From Typhlomys cinereus (lineage: Eukaryota; Chordata; Mammalia; Rodentia; Platacanthomyidae), in contig JALPQD010000075.1 in assembly GCA_023101885.1 (NCBI GenBank), positions 6,514,630 to 6,578,629 of the forward strand: a stretch of DNA of 64,000 nucleotides, written 5' to 3'. Both the position numbers and the translations under genes were made by a program. How positions within the stretch are numbered: position 1 is the first letter of the stretch; every line of letters starts with the position of its first letter. This document shows positions 36,068-48,720 of the stretch, piece by piece. The notes beneath the pieces were generated by a model. The model saw nothing but the letters and a program-made list of their open reading frames with translations. It was not told where the DNA came from and ran no database searches.

Positions 36068-36785
36068 TAAATTTGGTTTCTTATGTTTCTGATGACCAAT
36101 TCCTGTGGCCCTGCTGGAAACTGTCTGAAATTTGCTTCTTTTCCTCAACTTTAAAAAATTATCTATAATTCCTCCAATGAAACTTGATCATTCATTTTTG
36201 TAGTTCATATAGTGCAACAATATACTAATGATGTAACATATTTTAAATTTGACATTCTATAAAATTCTACCAAAAAGTTTACATTCAAAAAGTGAGAATG
36301 CAAACATTTCAAAGGTACAGACACATGACAGACCATTATCAGCATTTTGTAAACTTCTTCAGAAAACAGTTATCATTAAAAGAAGAATAGAGATGCATGG
36401 CTGTTCAAAGGCAAACTATGACTAAAATACAATGCTGAAATGTAGATGATACTAAAACTTGATTAGGAAGCCAAATAACAATCATAAAATTAAAACAAAA
36501 GCTTAGGTTCAACATATATAATTATTTTGCAAAGAAATATTAAATATTGAACTTTACCTGAAGTTTGAAACTTGTATTTAAAGTAACACAGAAAAAAGAA
36601 GATATTTGAGACATTATAACAACAAAATGATTACCATTTATAGGAAGACATCCTCAAATTTGAACCACGGCAAGTGTAGAAGATCTGTTGTTCTGGATGA
36701 TAAAGGGAACCGCAGAATTCTCTAGTAAGACGCTTCACTCTCAGTTACCACAAGAGGAAGTAGGCTCTCCTCTCTCTTCCTCAAA

Positions 36786-37332
36786 TGCTACTTTGAGCTT
36801 CTGTTTAAACTAATATAGTCTGAGCTCATGTTGCTCAGCTGTTGCGTTCCTAGTCAGATGGGGAGGAATATTAATTTTAGATGCCTGGCTTTTCAAGGCG
36901 CATGGCTCCATTTCAGAGGTCAGGTAAGGAGAGGATGAACTGAGATCACTGGATGAAATATCACCTTCACCTTTGTCTCTCACCAGTGTGGCAATACTCT
37001 TGGGATTACAAAGTTGGTCTTGTTTTTGGTGTTCATGCACTCCTTTCATTTAAGCACCTATTTCCCAACCAGCAGGAGTCTAGGTGTGAAAACCCACAGC
37101 TACAGGCACACTCATTATGGAAACTGTGAACCAATCTAACTGCAACGTGGGGTCTTCTCATCTCATTTAGCAAGTTTGGTTTAGCTTTCTCAATCCTTAA
37201 AGGTATTTGAATCGGCTCCTTTTGCAGGTTTGAGAAAAGGTCAAAGGCACATTCAGCCAGATAATATAAAAAACAGGAGCAAATTTTTAATGCATTCTCC
37301 TTATGCGCAACACGATGACCCTGCGTCAGCAT
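36786..37332 (-). other. Candidate minus-strand coding relic or upstream exon (two abutting frames)
   Basis: Two minus-strand open frames meet here: 37332-37033 (99 codons) and 37049-36810 (79 codons). The second reads GDISSSDLSSSSPYLTSEME, a serine-rich, coding-like peptide, and includes an ACACTG|GTGAGA donor-like site. Both lie on the MYLK4 strand, 2.3-2.7 kb upstream of its known exon. No donor in the needed phase (2) was found in the second frame to join the acceptor at 34713. It could be a frameshifted relic, a noncoding first exon, or chance. Confidence 0.2.
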
Positions 37333-37739
37333 ACAATAGCCACCTTCCCGACTCTACAGTCCTAGATGCAGTAAGTGGCATAAATCGCGGTTTCCTAAAA
37401 ATTAGAACTGATATTGTAGGCAGCTCTCCAGACGACTATCACCTCTTGTTTGTTGCTTTTGCTAAGTCTTCTGAAACCCATTTCCAGAAGAAGCCTTGCT
37501 TTTTTTTTTTTTAAGTAATACATTCAAAATAAAGCTAAATGTTTTCCACTTTAAATTCTATTTGAAGGGTTCTTACAGAATCTTTTGTGGAAAACAGAAC
37601 TAAAGATATTTTTCTAGGATTTCAAAATTTTGTTGTTCAGGAAAAATAACAAAGCAGAAAAGCAAATTGTAAAAAATAAAAAAAAAACATTCAGCATGTC
37701 ATTATGAAAAGCTTACACTGACTTTAAGTCACCAACTTT

Positions 37740-37895
37740 TAAAAATTTTATTGTTGAGAATTTGTTCACTATGAACAAAATGCCCCTCCCCTTACTCCTC
37801 CCTCCCTTCACCGACCCAGTTTCCATCCCTCCTGCCCTCATGTACCTCTGTATCTGTGAACATTAGAGTTCTCTTGGGGCACAAAGTCACCAATT
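37740..37895 (-). mobile_element. L1 3' end fragment, antisense
   Basis: AAAAATTTTATTG at the start, then CCCCTCCCCTTACTCCTCCC and CCATCCCTCCTGCCCTCATG, read as the inverted purine-rich end of an L1 3' UTR. Confidence 0.5.
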
Positions 37896-38562
37896 TTTAT
37901 AGGTGTGACTAAATCATGTGAAAATATTGAGATAGGCAAATCCCTCCCAGCAGAAGAAAGATGCACTGTTAACGTCTTTCAAACAGATGATGAAAATTAT
38001 AATTCTCATTATTTATTTGTAATTTTAGGCTTTAGCTGCTTTAATTGTATAATTATAACTCTTGGCTTTAGCTGTTGCCCGCAGGTACTAGAAAGTCACA
38101 TTCTAGCTACTACTAACAGAACACACTAGTTACATTTTCTTCTTTTTTTTCTTTAGTCTTGCTTTTCTGTTCAGAAACCCACACATGCTTTTACATTACA
38201 TTTATGGCCAATAGTATTTGTAATGGATTGGATATGACATGTGAAAGAAAGACAATAGACAGGTAAGATCTATAAATTTCTTCCTTTCCACTTGAATGAC
38301 GCAGTTTAGTGAACTGAGATGGTAAAGCTCAGAAGCAAAGTTGTGGAGGGGGGAATCTGGAACTTAGTTTTTGACAAACCCATTAAAGATTCAAGTTAAA
38401 TAAGTGGCAGCAATGAAAATGTGAGGATTAAGGAGGGGTGTAGGTAGAGACATAAGTTTGGACAGTTATCCACACATAGATATTTCCATGCATAATGTGC
38501 ACTCAACTAGTATTTACTGATTAATTATTAGAGAGAATGATTTTGATTATATCTGCTTGTCA
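37896..38562. other. No gene recognised
   Basis: Unique-looking AT-rich DNA with a short internal duplication around TTTTAGGCTTTAGCTGCTTT (38025-38075). Confidence 0.45.
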
Positions 38563-38654
38563 GGAAGGAAGGAAGGAAGGAAGGAAGGAAGGAAGGAAGG
38601 AAGGAAGGAAGGAAGGAAGGAAGGAAGGAAGGAAGGAAGGAAGGAAGGAAGGAA
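38563..38654 (+). repeat. (GGAA)23 microsatellite
   Basis: Twenty-three uninterrupted GGAA units, followed by about 65 bp of degenerate purine sequence. Confidence 0.97.
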
Positions 38655-38767
38655 GAAAGTAGGGAGGGAGAGAAAGGAAAGAAAAAAGAAAGAGAGAGAG
38701 AAGAAAGAGAAAGAGAAGAAAAGTCAGTCGAAAAAACCCCACACTGCTTGTCTTTAAAAGTTTGGTG

Positions 38768-39008
38768 GGGCTGGAGAGGTGGCTCAGGGGTTAAGCTTCC
38801 ACCTTGCAGGCGGAAGGTCCTGAGTTCGGATCCCAGATCCCACGTATAGATGCCAGGCAGAAGCGGGGGTGGCCTGTGCTTCTGGTCCTGGTAGGGCGGA
38901 GCCTGTGAATCCCAGGGCAGAAGGAGGTCGAGTGTCCATGGTGGTTCGCGAATTCGTCCGTGGTTCTACACAGACACAGACACAGACACACACACAGACA
39001 CACACACA

Positions 39009-39048
<40 letters not shown>

Positions 39049-39106
39049 CACATACACACGCACATGCGCACAGTTGAATAAATAATAATAATAATAATAA
39101 TAAAAA
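38768..39106 (+). mobile_element. Young tRNA-derived SINE, copy 3, with 14-bp target-site duplication
   Basis: It starts GGGCTGGAGAGGTGGCTCAG. The A box TGGCTCAGGGG is at 38780-38790 and the B box AGTTCGGATCC at 38823-38833. The body is the same as copy 2, with a longer (CA)n/(CAGA)n block and an (AAT)n tail. The target-site duplication TTAAAAGTTTGGTG is at 38754-38767 and 39107-39120, exact. The few differences from copy 2 are mostly at CpG sites and in the CA tract. Confidence 0.93.
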
Positions 39107-39120
39107 TTAAAAGTTTGGTG

Positions 39121-39564
39121 ACAACAGTCTAATTCTTCTATGCTTGAAGAAAAAGCTGTCTGGTACCAGAGTTGACCATAAAAATCCAGGCATTATATGC
39201 ATACTTATATGATCAATTCACCTAATCTCAGAAATCCAGTAACTAGTCTGAATGCTTTTATGCCTAGAAAAATTTATAGTAACACTGTGAATAGGTTCAC
39301 CAGTACTTTGCCAGTTCATGATTTATAATATCTTTTAAAAACGGTAAATATTAAAAAATAATGGAGCCATGAAAGAAATCTTCTGATTGTGTCCAGGGGA
39401 TATTTCCACTAGCTGAGGAAGAGTTGATGCTGTCAGAGCCACAGGACGGACACTGCTGTCTACTGACTCCTGCTTGGCACCCAGAGCAAGCTGGGAAATG
39501 CTAACAAGTTCTGCTTATGCACAGCTCTCTCAGTTTTTCCAGAGCAAAAAGTGAAGTTGTCATC
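39121..39564. other. No gene recognised
   Basis: Unique-looking sequence between the SINE and an L1 relic. Confidence 0.5.
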
Positions 39565-40480
39565 ATAGACACCAAGATGAAAGACCCCTGCACCCCTGCT
39601 ACCCTCAGTGACGACTTTCACAAAGCACCACCGAGTATGACCCTAAAAGCAAAAATTGATAAAGTGGACCTTATCAAAATTCAAAAATTAGTAAATGAAA
39701 AGACCCGATCCAATTTGAAAGCACTGTAATATCAAAATTTTTACTAAGGAGTTGTATCGAGAATATACAACTCAGTAAGGATTCTCATTAAGGATTACTA
39801 ATATTCAATTCTAAAAATGGTCAAAATCGTCATTTCATTAAAGAAGATATATGAGTGGTTAATAAAGACATAAAATAAATACTCAAAATCAGTTATCAGA
39901 GAGATGTAAATTAAGATAGCAACAAAATAGATTTCATGCCTGTTAGTAGCATTATGATTTGAAAAAGACATTGAAAAGTAAATGTGAGTAGCATGAGGAG
40001 AAAGGAGAACCCTCATCAGGTGGGAGAATAGGAAAGAAAATGGTATAGATATCCAGAACGGTCAAGTCAGGATTTTTTAAGCTGATCTCCTCCAGACCTA
40101 GCAATTCCTTTCCTCAATATGAGCCCAAGAGAAATGGAAACACACCAACATGTGAAGCCTCACACGTATTTGTAAATGCAACAATCCACATTAGAAACAC
40201 CCAAATGACTATCAGTTCATAAGTGAGCAGGAAGATACATGTGGAATATCCATATAGACGAAGTACTATCCAGCAATCAAAAGAAACAAAGTGTTAAGAT
40301 GTGCTGCAACACTGCAAGCAAAATTGTAGCATTCAGTGGGGAGAAAAAGAATACCACATAGTAAAGGATCCTATTTGTACAAAATGTGCAGAAAGGACAA
40401 GCGTTTGGATGCAGAGACAGTGTGGTGCCTGTCTGGAGTCAGAAGCAAGAGCAAGCGTGAGCTATGAACAGAATCTCATC
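39565..40480 (+). mobile_element. Ancient L1 (L1M-type) fragment: ORF2 end and 3' UTR
   Basis: The order of landmarks matches mammalian L1M copies: AAAGTGGACCTTATCAAAAT, CTAAGGAGTTGTATCGAGAA, AAGATATATGAGTGG, CAGAGAGATGTAAATTAAGA, GGAGAACCCTCATCAGGTGG, AGCCCAAGAGAAATGGAAAC, CACCCAAATGACTATCAGTT and ATGTGGAATATCCATATAGA. Stops and frameshifts break the coding part throughout. It predates the rodent radiation. Confidence 0.8.
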
Positions 40481-43187
40481 AGGGGACATTCCGCGGAAAT
40501 AGTTACACAGCGCTCTAATTTTCCTAAAATATTGTTAAGTTGCATGCTTTTATGCTACATAAACTTCACTTTAATAATTTACAAAGAAGAAAACTCAGTT
40601 ATAATATGATTAATGAATAGTAAGGTTGCTGAAGTATAAGGGGTATAATTGATACTAGATAGTTCAGACCAGTTCTTCCAGGTAACCAAACTGGACTCCA
40701 GGGAGACATAAATTATACTCTACACTATTGAGTCACCAGGGGCTAAAGACAAGGTGAGGGAAACGCTAAGTGGGAGAGAGTGAATCTCATATTTTTCTTC
40801 TAGTATAAATACCATGAAACATAAAAATTTGTAATTAATAAAAATTCTTTTATCATTTTTTATCTGCTTGGAGACGGAATACTTTGAGTAAGGAGAGTAG
40901 TGATATTACAGAACATCCAGACTTGTTTACAGCGCATCTGATATTAGACCTTTAAATTTTCCAAGTGACAGTGAGTATGTAGCTAAATCTTATGTAACGA
41001 AAAGTGAGGAGTCTAAAACTCTCCTGTAGGCTGTGGGCACAGCCCAATGCGAAGTCCTTGCCCAGAATGTGTAGCCTGGGATTCATCTCCAACAACACAA
41101 AAACAAACAAACCAACTCCTATGCTATAGGCACATTAATATAGCCTATGTGTTCCTTTTATATTTAAAACATAAAAATAAAATAGAAAAATTACAAAACT
41201 ACATAAATTATTGATGGGCCATTTAAAAATAATTTCTCGAGAAATTCTAAAAACTTTTAATTATTTATATAGTAACTAGATTAGATGTCCTAATTATATC
41301 CCATTTTGCTTCATTATGGAATGTAAAGATAGGTCAAGAAGCTTATGTATTATTTATAAAACATGACATGATATTCTAATAAAATTAAACTGTACTGTGC
41401 AAATATTACTCATAAATTTGTAACTGATTTCCAAAGCTATCTGTGACTTTTATACAATTTTATTGCATAGTTTTCCTTTTTTCCCAAATCTTTTCAAAAC
41501 AAATTTCAAGGCTGAGAATTCAGCACAGTGGTTATATGCTTCCCCAGTTTGCCTGAGGTTTGATCCCCAGAAGTGTAAAAATAAATAAGCTTAAAAGTAT
41601 TAAAAATTTAAACCTGTAAAGAACTTACAATAATACAGGGAATAGCTGTCTGCTCCATACTAATATGCACTAAACATTAGTGATTTCCACATTTGCTGCT
41701 GCTTCTTTCTAAAAGTTGAAGGCTTCATGACACTTAACCCCCAAATGCACAAATATATGACTACTCAGAAGGAAAACACTTTCTCACACAACAGGGTCAA
41801 GTCGACATTCCCACACAGCATTTATTGTCATGTCTTTCTTTTTTTTACAAATCCCTCTTTTTCTATTTGCCAGTCTTTTTTTCTTTGGTTCCTTGTGATG
41901 TTGGTATTTTCACAAACTCAAGACAAACTGCTTCATAAAAACTTTCCAGTTTGAATTGTGCAACCGTCGCATGTATGGAACCAGGTTACACCCGTGGGAA
42001 GAAAACCACAGAGGTGCCGTGTAAAGCTCAGAGCATCCTGGAAGGCAGGTACATGGTGTGTCAATGTCAGTGAAGATACATTTGGTGGCCTGATTATAGT
42101 GGTGCCCACCACATTTCTCTAACACAAAACTGTCTTTTCTCTTCCTAAATGATAAGTATAAGTTATAGGAATTCGTGCGTATCTGTCTTATAGCAATCCA
42201 CTGCTCAGGCTTGTCTGTTCCTGCCTGAATTAATTATTAACCACCATGACCATGCAATGGTGATTTTCTAAGACCATTATTTCTTCTACCTTTGCTGATT
42301 GGTATTATTCTACAAGATACAACTTACATCCTCCCAGTTGTTGTTAGTATGAAGTCAAAGGTTTTAAAAAGTAGATACATATTTGCCACATTCTTCATTA
42401 CAAAACTCACTTTGTTTCAGACTTGACCAAGGGAAGCTATGTTAGCTTTTGTGCACTTCCTTTTAAAAGTTTTTGTGTATGTGATTTAAATAATAAGATA
42501 TTTCTCATGTATTTCTAACCATTCCAAACCCATAGGATTCTTTCTGCCCTTCCCCCATTTCCTCATATGTGACTCTTCATTAAGTCTCTTAGTTTACAAA
42601 GGAAAGAACAAAATGAAAATCCACACTCTTTATTGTGATTATCCAGTGTAAAGAAGAGAGGGAGGCTAAGAGGGCTCATATCTACTTAAGAACCCCCATC
42701 CCACGGCATGAATCATCACTTTCTAGTTTTAGGACCTGGAGGAACAGTGTATTTATATTGACATGCTTAGGAATGCTTTGCTACCTTCTAAATTGGAAGA
42801 GGATTTGAGCAGCTGGAAGCAGCTGATGATAGTAACAAGGCATGAAATTACAGAAGTGCAGAGCTCAAGTCAGCTCCCTGACCAAAGCTGGCTTGCTTCT
42901 CCCACGGGGCAAGCCTCGGGGAGAAATTTTCCACAAGGAAATCATGGAGGGGGCATATTAAAGGCTGGCTGATTGCTGCATGGAAACCTTACCCACCTGC
43001 TGGGATGTATTTACTACAAGAGGTAAAATTTGTATTTTAGGAAAAAATCACACAGTTATGGAATGGGTTATAGGAAATTCTTTGATTTTATTCTATATGT
43101 TCAAATATATTGAGGAATTTGTAGCACAAATTGTGTTTTTACTTCTAAAGTTTATTTCTAGCTTCTTGCTTGCATCTTAGTTCTTGA
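40481..43187. other. No gene recognised; two ID-like SINEs
   Basis: ID-like elements are at about 41033-41110 (GGCTGTGGGCACAGCCCAAT, AACAAACAAACC tail) and 41510-41590 (GGCTGAGAATTCAGCACAGT, GAGGTTTGATCCCCAG). The rest is AT-rich with no exon. Confidence 0.5.
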
Positions 43188-44180
43188 ATTTTTTATAAAA
43201 ATTATTTTATTTTTCTAGTTTTACAAGCATATTGAGTACTCATTCCTTCTTCCCTCCATCCCCCTCCCTCCCCTTCCCTTTCCTTCTCTTTATTAATCCA
43301 TCCCACTCCCACCCACCCTCCTATCTGTCTGCTTCTATGGACCCCAAGGTTCCCTCTGGCTTGTCTACTCTAGTGAGGGTTCAGGCTTCTTGTGGTACAC
43401 AAAGTTGCCTCTCTTCAGGCCACCCCACTAATAGAAGCCTTTCCCTTCGTCATGCAACTTTAGTCCTCAATATTTCCACTATATGTTCTAATCTCTTGAG
43501 TTCCTCTATAGTCTATGGGGGCATGTTGGTATGACAGTCACTATGCAGGCCTGCTAAGGACAAGTCTCACTGCAGTGAGTTCCTAGATGTAGCAGTCTTG
43601 CCTTAAATGGAACGTTTTGTTTCATGATGAACCTTCCCATCTTTAGGTTCTTACAGTTTCACCACCCCCTCTTCTGAAAGGTTCCCAAAGCCTTAGGATG
43701 AGGAGAAATTAGGTTGGCTTTATTCTGGGTGAACCTTGCTAGGTCACTGGTACTCTGCATTATGGCTGGATTTTGCTGTCCACCTCACTGCTTTTCTACT
43801 GCTGTAGGCTGTCTACCTCTGTTGTTTAAGATTTCTAGGCTGAGTGTTAAGTGTTCTTCAAATCTATGGGTTAATAGCAGCTATTTACAGAGCACTTTGG
43901 TGTACTGTCTTCCTATCTATAGGTTCATTGGCTGCTTTTCCCTATTGATGTTCTTCCTTCCCTTTATTTAGGTTCTTTTTCTAGTTAACAGTAACTGTAA
44001 CACCTCCCATTCTGACAAGCAGGTCTTGCATCCAATCAATAGCTGTTGGTTGTCTCCTTGATACTCATGCCACTAGTACACTGGTGATCACCTATTGCCA
44101 TGGAGATGCCCATTGCAACATGTAGATCTCATGAGCTGATGAGGCCTGTGCTTATTTCTCTTCCCAGTAGCTTCTACAGT
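43188..44180 (-). mobile_element. Rodent L1 3' UTR, antisense
   Basis: On the minus strand the order is: CATGGCAATAGGTGATCACC, GGCTTTGGGAACCTTTCAGA, AGAGGGGGTGGTGAAACTGT, AAGAACCTAAAGATGGGAAG, CACTGCAGTGAGACTTGTCC, CATACCAACATGCCCCCATA, GAAGCCTGAACCCTCACTAG, then a G-rich block, GAGTACTCAATATGCTTGTA and AAACTAGAAAAATAAAATAA. This is the 3' UTR layout I remember for Lx-type rodent L1. The boundary at the inner end is approximate. Confidence 0.85.
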
Positions 44181-44734
44181 ATTGCTTGGTATTTTGTAAG
44201 CTATCCAGCAAGGAGGAAGTTCTCAGACCAGTTCTAGTTGATGTAGTTTGGCCGTACTCTGTGATCTATATGTGTTGCATCTTCAGTAATAGGATCTTCC
44301 TGTCAGTTTTTTGGACAGAACCAAGAACAATGGCAAAATCTAACATGTTTGGAGGCCTTTGAGACCTCTCATTCTTGTCATAGGGCTTCTAGTAAAACAT
44401 CAAGCAGAAATAGTTTGACATTTATTAGTCATTTTGTTAAATTCAAATATAATATTCTCAGTGTTTTCATTCTTTCGTTCTTGTTATAATGAGGTGGCAC
44501 CTCATAGCGGTTTTTGTCTGCATTTTCTTATGTGTATCTTTTGTCATTTTGACGATAAGTGCCTTGTTTTGTACGGTATTCTTTTTTAACTTTTACCTAT
44601 TTCTAATGGAATTATTTTATTATTGTTTGTTCTCAATATAAATTTAGTGCAGACTTATGTACTAAAATTCTTCCCTCTCTTAGATTGTGTTTTTGCTTCC
44701 TTTAGTTTTTTGTTTGTTTATTTGATCGTTTGTT
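44181..44734. other. No gene recognised
   Basis: This may include further L1-derived sequence but cannot be assigned. Confidence 0.4.
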
Positions 44735-44888
44735 TGCTTGCTTTTTGAGACAGGGTCACAAAAACTGTGTAGCCCTGGCTGCCCTCACTAAGAAGCCTGG
44801 GATGGCCTTGAATTTGCATTGACCCCCCCCTTCCTCCAGCTCCCAAATCTGAGATTACAGGTCTGCATCACCATGCTCAGAGTCTTAG
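44735..44888 (-). repeat. B1 SINE, antisense
   Basis: TTTTTGAGACAGGGTCACAA, GTGTAGCCCTGGCTGCCCTC and GAGATTACAGGTCTGCATCA are antisense B1 landmarks; a CCCCCCC run interrupts it. Confidence 0.85.
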
Positions 44889-47472
44889 AACTACTTGTGT
44901 CCTTTCCAAAAAACCATCACATAAAACCGTGAAGACTTGGTGATGTTTCACAAATCTGCTGTTTTCTTGAAGCCCGTGACCATCTTTTTCACGTGGGATA
45001 ATATAAAAGCCAAGAGGAACCATCTTTCCCCTCTTGTGGCTGTTCAGATGCTGGCACCACCACTAACTGACCTCCATATAAATAATGAAGACACTTTTTA
45101 AACAAGGACTCTCAAATTCTCCCTTATCCTGTGCATATTCTGCCAAACAGGCTCTCAGTTGTGTACAGTTATGCCCTATGTGTTTCTGAGAGGTCCTCAA
45201 AGATGTGTTTTCCTGTGCTGACAACGTTTCCATCTGCCGCACCTCGTGCTTGTCTGCAGCATCTGTCGCCTCCACTCCACTTAGTGAATGCTATTGGTCC
45301 AGGTCCTTCCTAATGCAGCCCGCCCGATGACTTCGCTGGGGAGGTCCACAGGCAACTCTAGGTCTGAGTTGCAGCTACTTGCGTTGCATTCATTCCCTCA
45401 GCTGCCATATGCTGGGGCCACAGCAGAGTCGGGGAACGTGGGTGCTGTTGACCTTTCAGTTCCTAAACTGATGCCCAGAGATCCTTGTTCCCATGAGAGG
45501 TTTGTTCCTCTTTGGGCCGCCATCCCTGTCAACACTGGGATTAAAACCCAGCTCAGTAAGAGGCAGCATACCCTCTGCCGTCCCTTCTTTCCTCAACTAA
45601 ATGCCCACTTCTCCCCAAAGCAACCAATTTACCTTCCTAGCGTCATCTCCCCATTCTCCAAGATGATTATGTTACTCTCGCTTCTGATTTTTGTCCCTTT
45701 TTTCTTCTTTATGGAAGAGTTCTCCTAAATATCTTTAAATCAGTAGTAAGTTTTCGTCTGACTTTTACTTGTCTAAAAGCCCCAGCCAGGTGATTTTCCC
45801 AGATAGAATGTTTGAAACATTAGCCTTGTGCAAAATAAGTTTAAGCCAGCTCATTAGGCTTGCCAGTTCTTTTCACTCACAGATTCCATTCCAGCACATC
45901 CCACAGCATGTGAGGCCCAGTATCTGGCACTGAGAGTACTAAGGCAAGACCTGTACAGTTGGTGAAGGTTGGCAGGAGGATTGGAAACAACTGGTGATTG
46001 GGGTACTGCCAGGTAACTGCTATAGTGACAGACAGGATCAAATAAGCATATGGCAAAGGGCACCAAACCGACCTTGGGCCAGGAAAAGGCTAGCAAGAAC
46101 ACCTCTACACTAAAAGGGAAGTAACATCTCAAATACAGAAGAAGATTAGAAAGATATTCTAGGGTGAAGGGGTATAACATGCAATGGTGAGGAGGTGAAC
46201 ACAAATATGAAAACCGTCTTGAGTGTTTTTCTATCATTAAACACAATAATGGCTGCCAACTGAGGCCAAAAAAAACCCACATTAAGGAGGTGTATTTAAT
46301 AGAGGGATTAACATAGAATCCTGCCAAATGTCACACCATATTCTACTTCCTAAAATAAAGATATCTGCATTCTCCAATAATATTAGTATTTAGTATCTCC
46401 AATAGTTGGTATTAAAATAGAAGAGGCAAAAGCATTACTCTGACAGCAACTGGATGTTCTGCAATCAGTTATGATACTACATTACTCAGAGTTAGTATAT
46501 ATCTTACCGGTGAAGAGCAAAGTTCTGTGAGGTGATTCCCACCTCAGACTACATCATTAGCTCAGGGAACACCTGTACTTCTAACTGATCAGTGACAAAT
46601 GTGGGAGATCCATGACTTCCATAGATATATAATTCAGTAGAATTACCTACAGAATTCACTGTAAAAAAAGGATATAACTGAGTGATTAAAGTTTTATTGT
46701 GAAGAAGACACAAAATATGAGTGTAGTATCTTTCTAATACAAAATAACTATTACAAAATAATTGAGACAAGAGGATAGGTTTTCTTTTTTCTTTTGGTTC
46801 TAGGGGTTCTTGCCAAAATTAGTTCTCCCTGTGTTTTTGGAGCCTGTGACAAGCAGTGGAACACTAAGGTAGCTGCTCATCTCCTAAGGAGGCACAGAGA
46901 GAAATAAGGAAGGACAAGAGTCCCAAATCCCTTTCAGAGACACTCCCTCAGTGGCTGTCTCCCCTTCACGAGGCCCGACTTCTAAAGGTTATACTACCTC
47001 TCAGTGATGTCATGGACTGACAAACAAGATTTTAACACATGGGCCCATGGGCATTTGGGGACATTCCAAATCCAAACTGTAACAGCAAATTCATAAGGGT
47101 CCTAGGCACAGATCTCTGGGCCCTCTCTGCTAGCATCCAGGCCTGCCAGACTCCTAATACCTCACTGTGGTCACCACTGTTTGTATTGGAGTCATCCTGT
47201 AGGCAAAAATCACTAGCCATGTGAACAGGGTAAATCTCCAGTACTCCTATCCACCCAAACTAGACTGGTCCCAAGTTCCAAACCTGGGGAAGACTAAGGG
47301 CCACTTAATTTGCCTAATAAGGACACCTAACAACTCAGGAAATCACAAGAGATTTTGAAGATTTATGCCAGCTATTAAAAGAAGAACGCATTAAAAATTA
47401 TAAATGAAACTAACTAGAGGTCAGGTATAAATCAAAGAAATACAAAGCTCTTCAATATTGCTTTGTGTCTAT
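44889..47472. other. No gene recognised
   Basis: Open frames of 146 codons (plus, 45288-45728) and 157 codons (minus, 45854-46327) lie here. Neither shows a family motif, splice context or composition unlike the surroundings, so neither is called a gene. Confidence 0.45.
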
Positions 47473-47801
47473 TGTGATTTGAATGTGGAATGTCCCCCAA
47501 CTGGCTCATATGTTTGAATACTTAGCACCTGGCTGGTGGTGCTATTTAGGAAAGTGAAGGAACCTTAGAAGACTGAGCCATGTTTTAGAAAGTATGTCAC
47601 TGAGGCTGCCTAATTCCTTATTTCTCTGATTCTTAAGATCAGACGCATTGTGAACAACCAGGCTCATGTTCCTGCCACCACGTCTTCCCTGACATGATGC
47701 AGTCTATCCTTCTGGAACTGGGAGCTAAAATAGACCCTTTCTCCCACAAGTGTCTTCAGTCAGAGTATTTTTATCATAAGAACAGAAAAGAAACTAAAGC
47801 A
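47473..47801 (+). repeat. 5' LTR of the MaLR-type provirus
   Basis: It begins TGTGATTTGAATGTGGAATG, followed by TCCCCCAACTGGCTCATATG and TTTGAATACTTAGCACCTGG, and ends TG...CA. The 3' third (CTTCTGGAACTGGGAGC, then ACTAAAGCA) aligns with the element at 51000-51108. Confidence 0.65.
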
Positions 47802-48239
47802 GAAACTGGTTACCAAGAGAATGGGGATCACTGCTGTGATAAGCGACCATGAGACTTACGGAACTGTTTTGTGACAGTAATATGTAAGAGTTTGGAACTT
47901 GGACTAGAAAATCCACTGAATGCTGGAAGCAGAGTTTAGTGAGTTCTTGTTGAAAATGGAAGATAGAAATGCTGAGAGAAAAGGTACCTATTGGAGGTCT
48001 GGCTCGTATTTCAGAGAGGAACAAGGATTCTTTTTTGTTTGGTAGTTCCTGGGGTTTTTTTTTTTATTCTTTTAGTTTCATACCTGAATATAATGAATTT
48101 ATAATATTTTCATACCTTAATATCTTTTTTCCATTACCATGCTTTTCCTTCCCTACCACTGTCCCTCCTATTTCCGTGCCCTTAATCATGTGTGGTTCAC
48201 ATTTGATATACCTTTGATGGCATATGCCTAAACACTTGT

Positions 48240-48720
48240 CAGAACATGAGTCACATATTAGTGGTACACTATCAAGGAAAGTATCTTCCCTTTTCCACTA
48301 CTGGCATTATGAGGGCTCTTAGGGAAGCCCCCTACCTTGATCAGGGATGCAGAGACACACACCCAAGAAACATGACATATACACAAGCAAGCAGGATTGG
48401 TGTCACTGGATTAGAGAGAGGCAGCAGACAAGCTAGGTTTTGGGATGTTTTTACAGGGACTTGTAGTTGAAAAAGTACTGGCAGGGTAGGTGAAAGTCCT
48501 TGGGAGAATGTGCCAGTTTATTTTAGGTGCAGGTGGATTGGGGGCTGTGTAGAGGTTGCAGACAGAGTAGGGGCTGAGGAGTTGTCCTTGGGAGGATGGA
48601 GCTGTCTTATCTAAGTAAACTGGGAACTGAGAAGGGTTCTTTGTCTGAACTCATGGTGGGGAGGGGGAAGAAGAGGGGCCAGCTTGAGCCATTTTGTGTT
48701 TAACATACCTAATATCTAAC
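48240..48720. other. Unassigned repeat-like block inside the provirus span
   Basis: G-rich sequence with AGGGGCTGAGGAGTTGTCCT and GGGGAGGGGGAAGAAGAGG looks unlike MaLR internal sequence and may be another LTR or repeat. I cannot name it. Confidence 0.3.

Noticed and set aside
38784..39071. Recurrent minus-strand open frames ending in a peptide like GIWDPNSGPSACKAEA
   Set aside because: The same peptide appears at all three young SINE copies. It is the reverse translation of the SINE body, with the (CA)n block giving a Cys-Val run, and not a gene family.
45288..45728. 146-codon plus-strand open frame
   Set aside because: It has no recognisable domain, an end in a pyrimidine-rich stretch, and no support for transcription.
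45854..46327. 157-codon minus-strand open frame
   Set aside because: It has no family motif, no splice or promoter context, and composition like the surrounding noncoding DNA.
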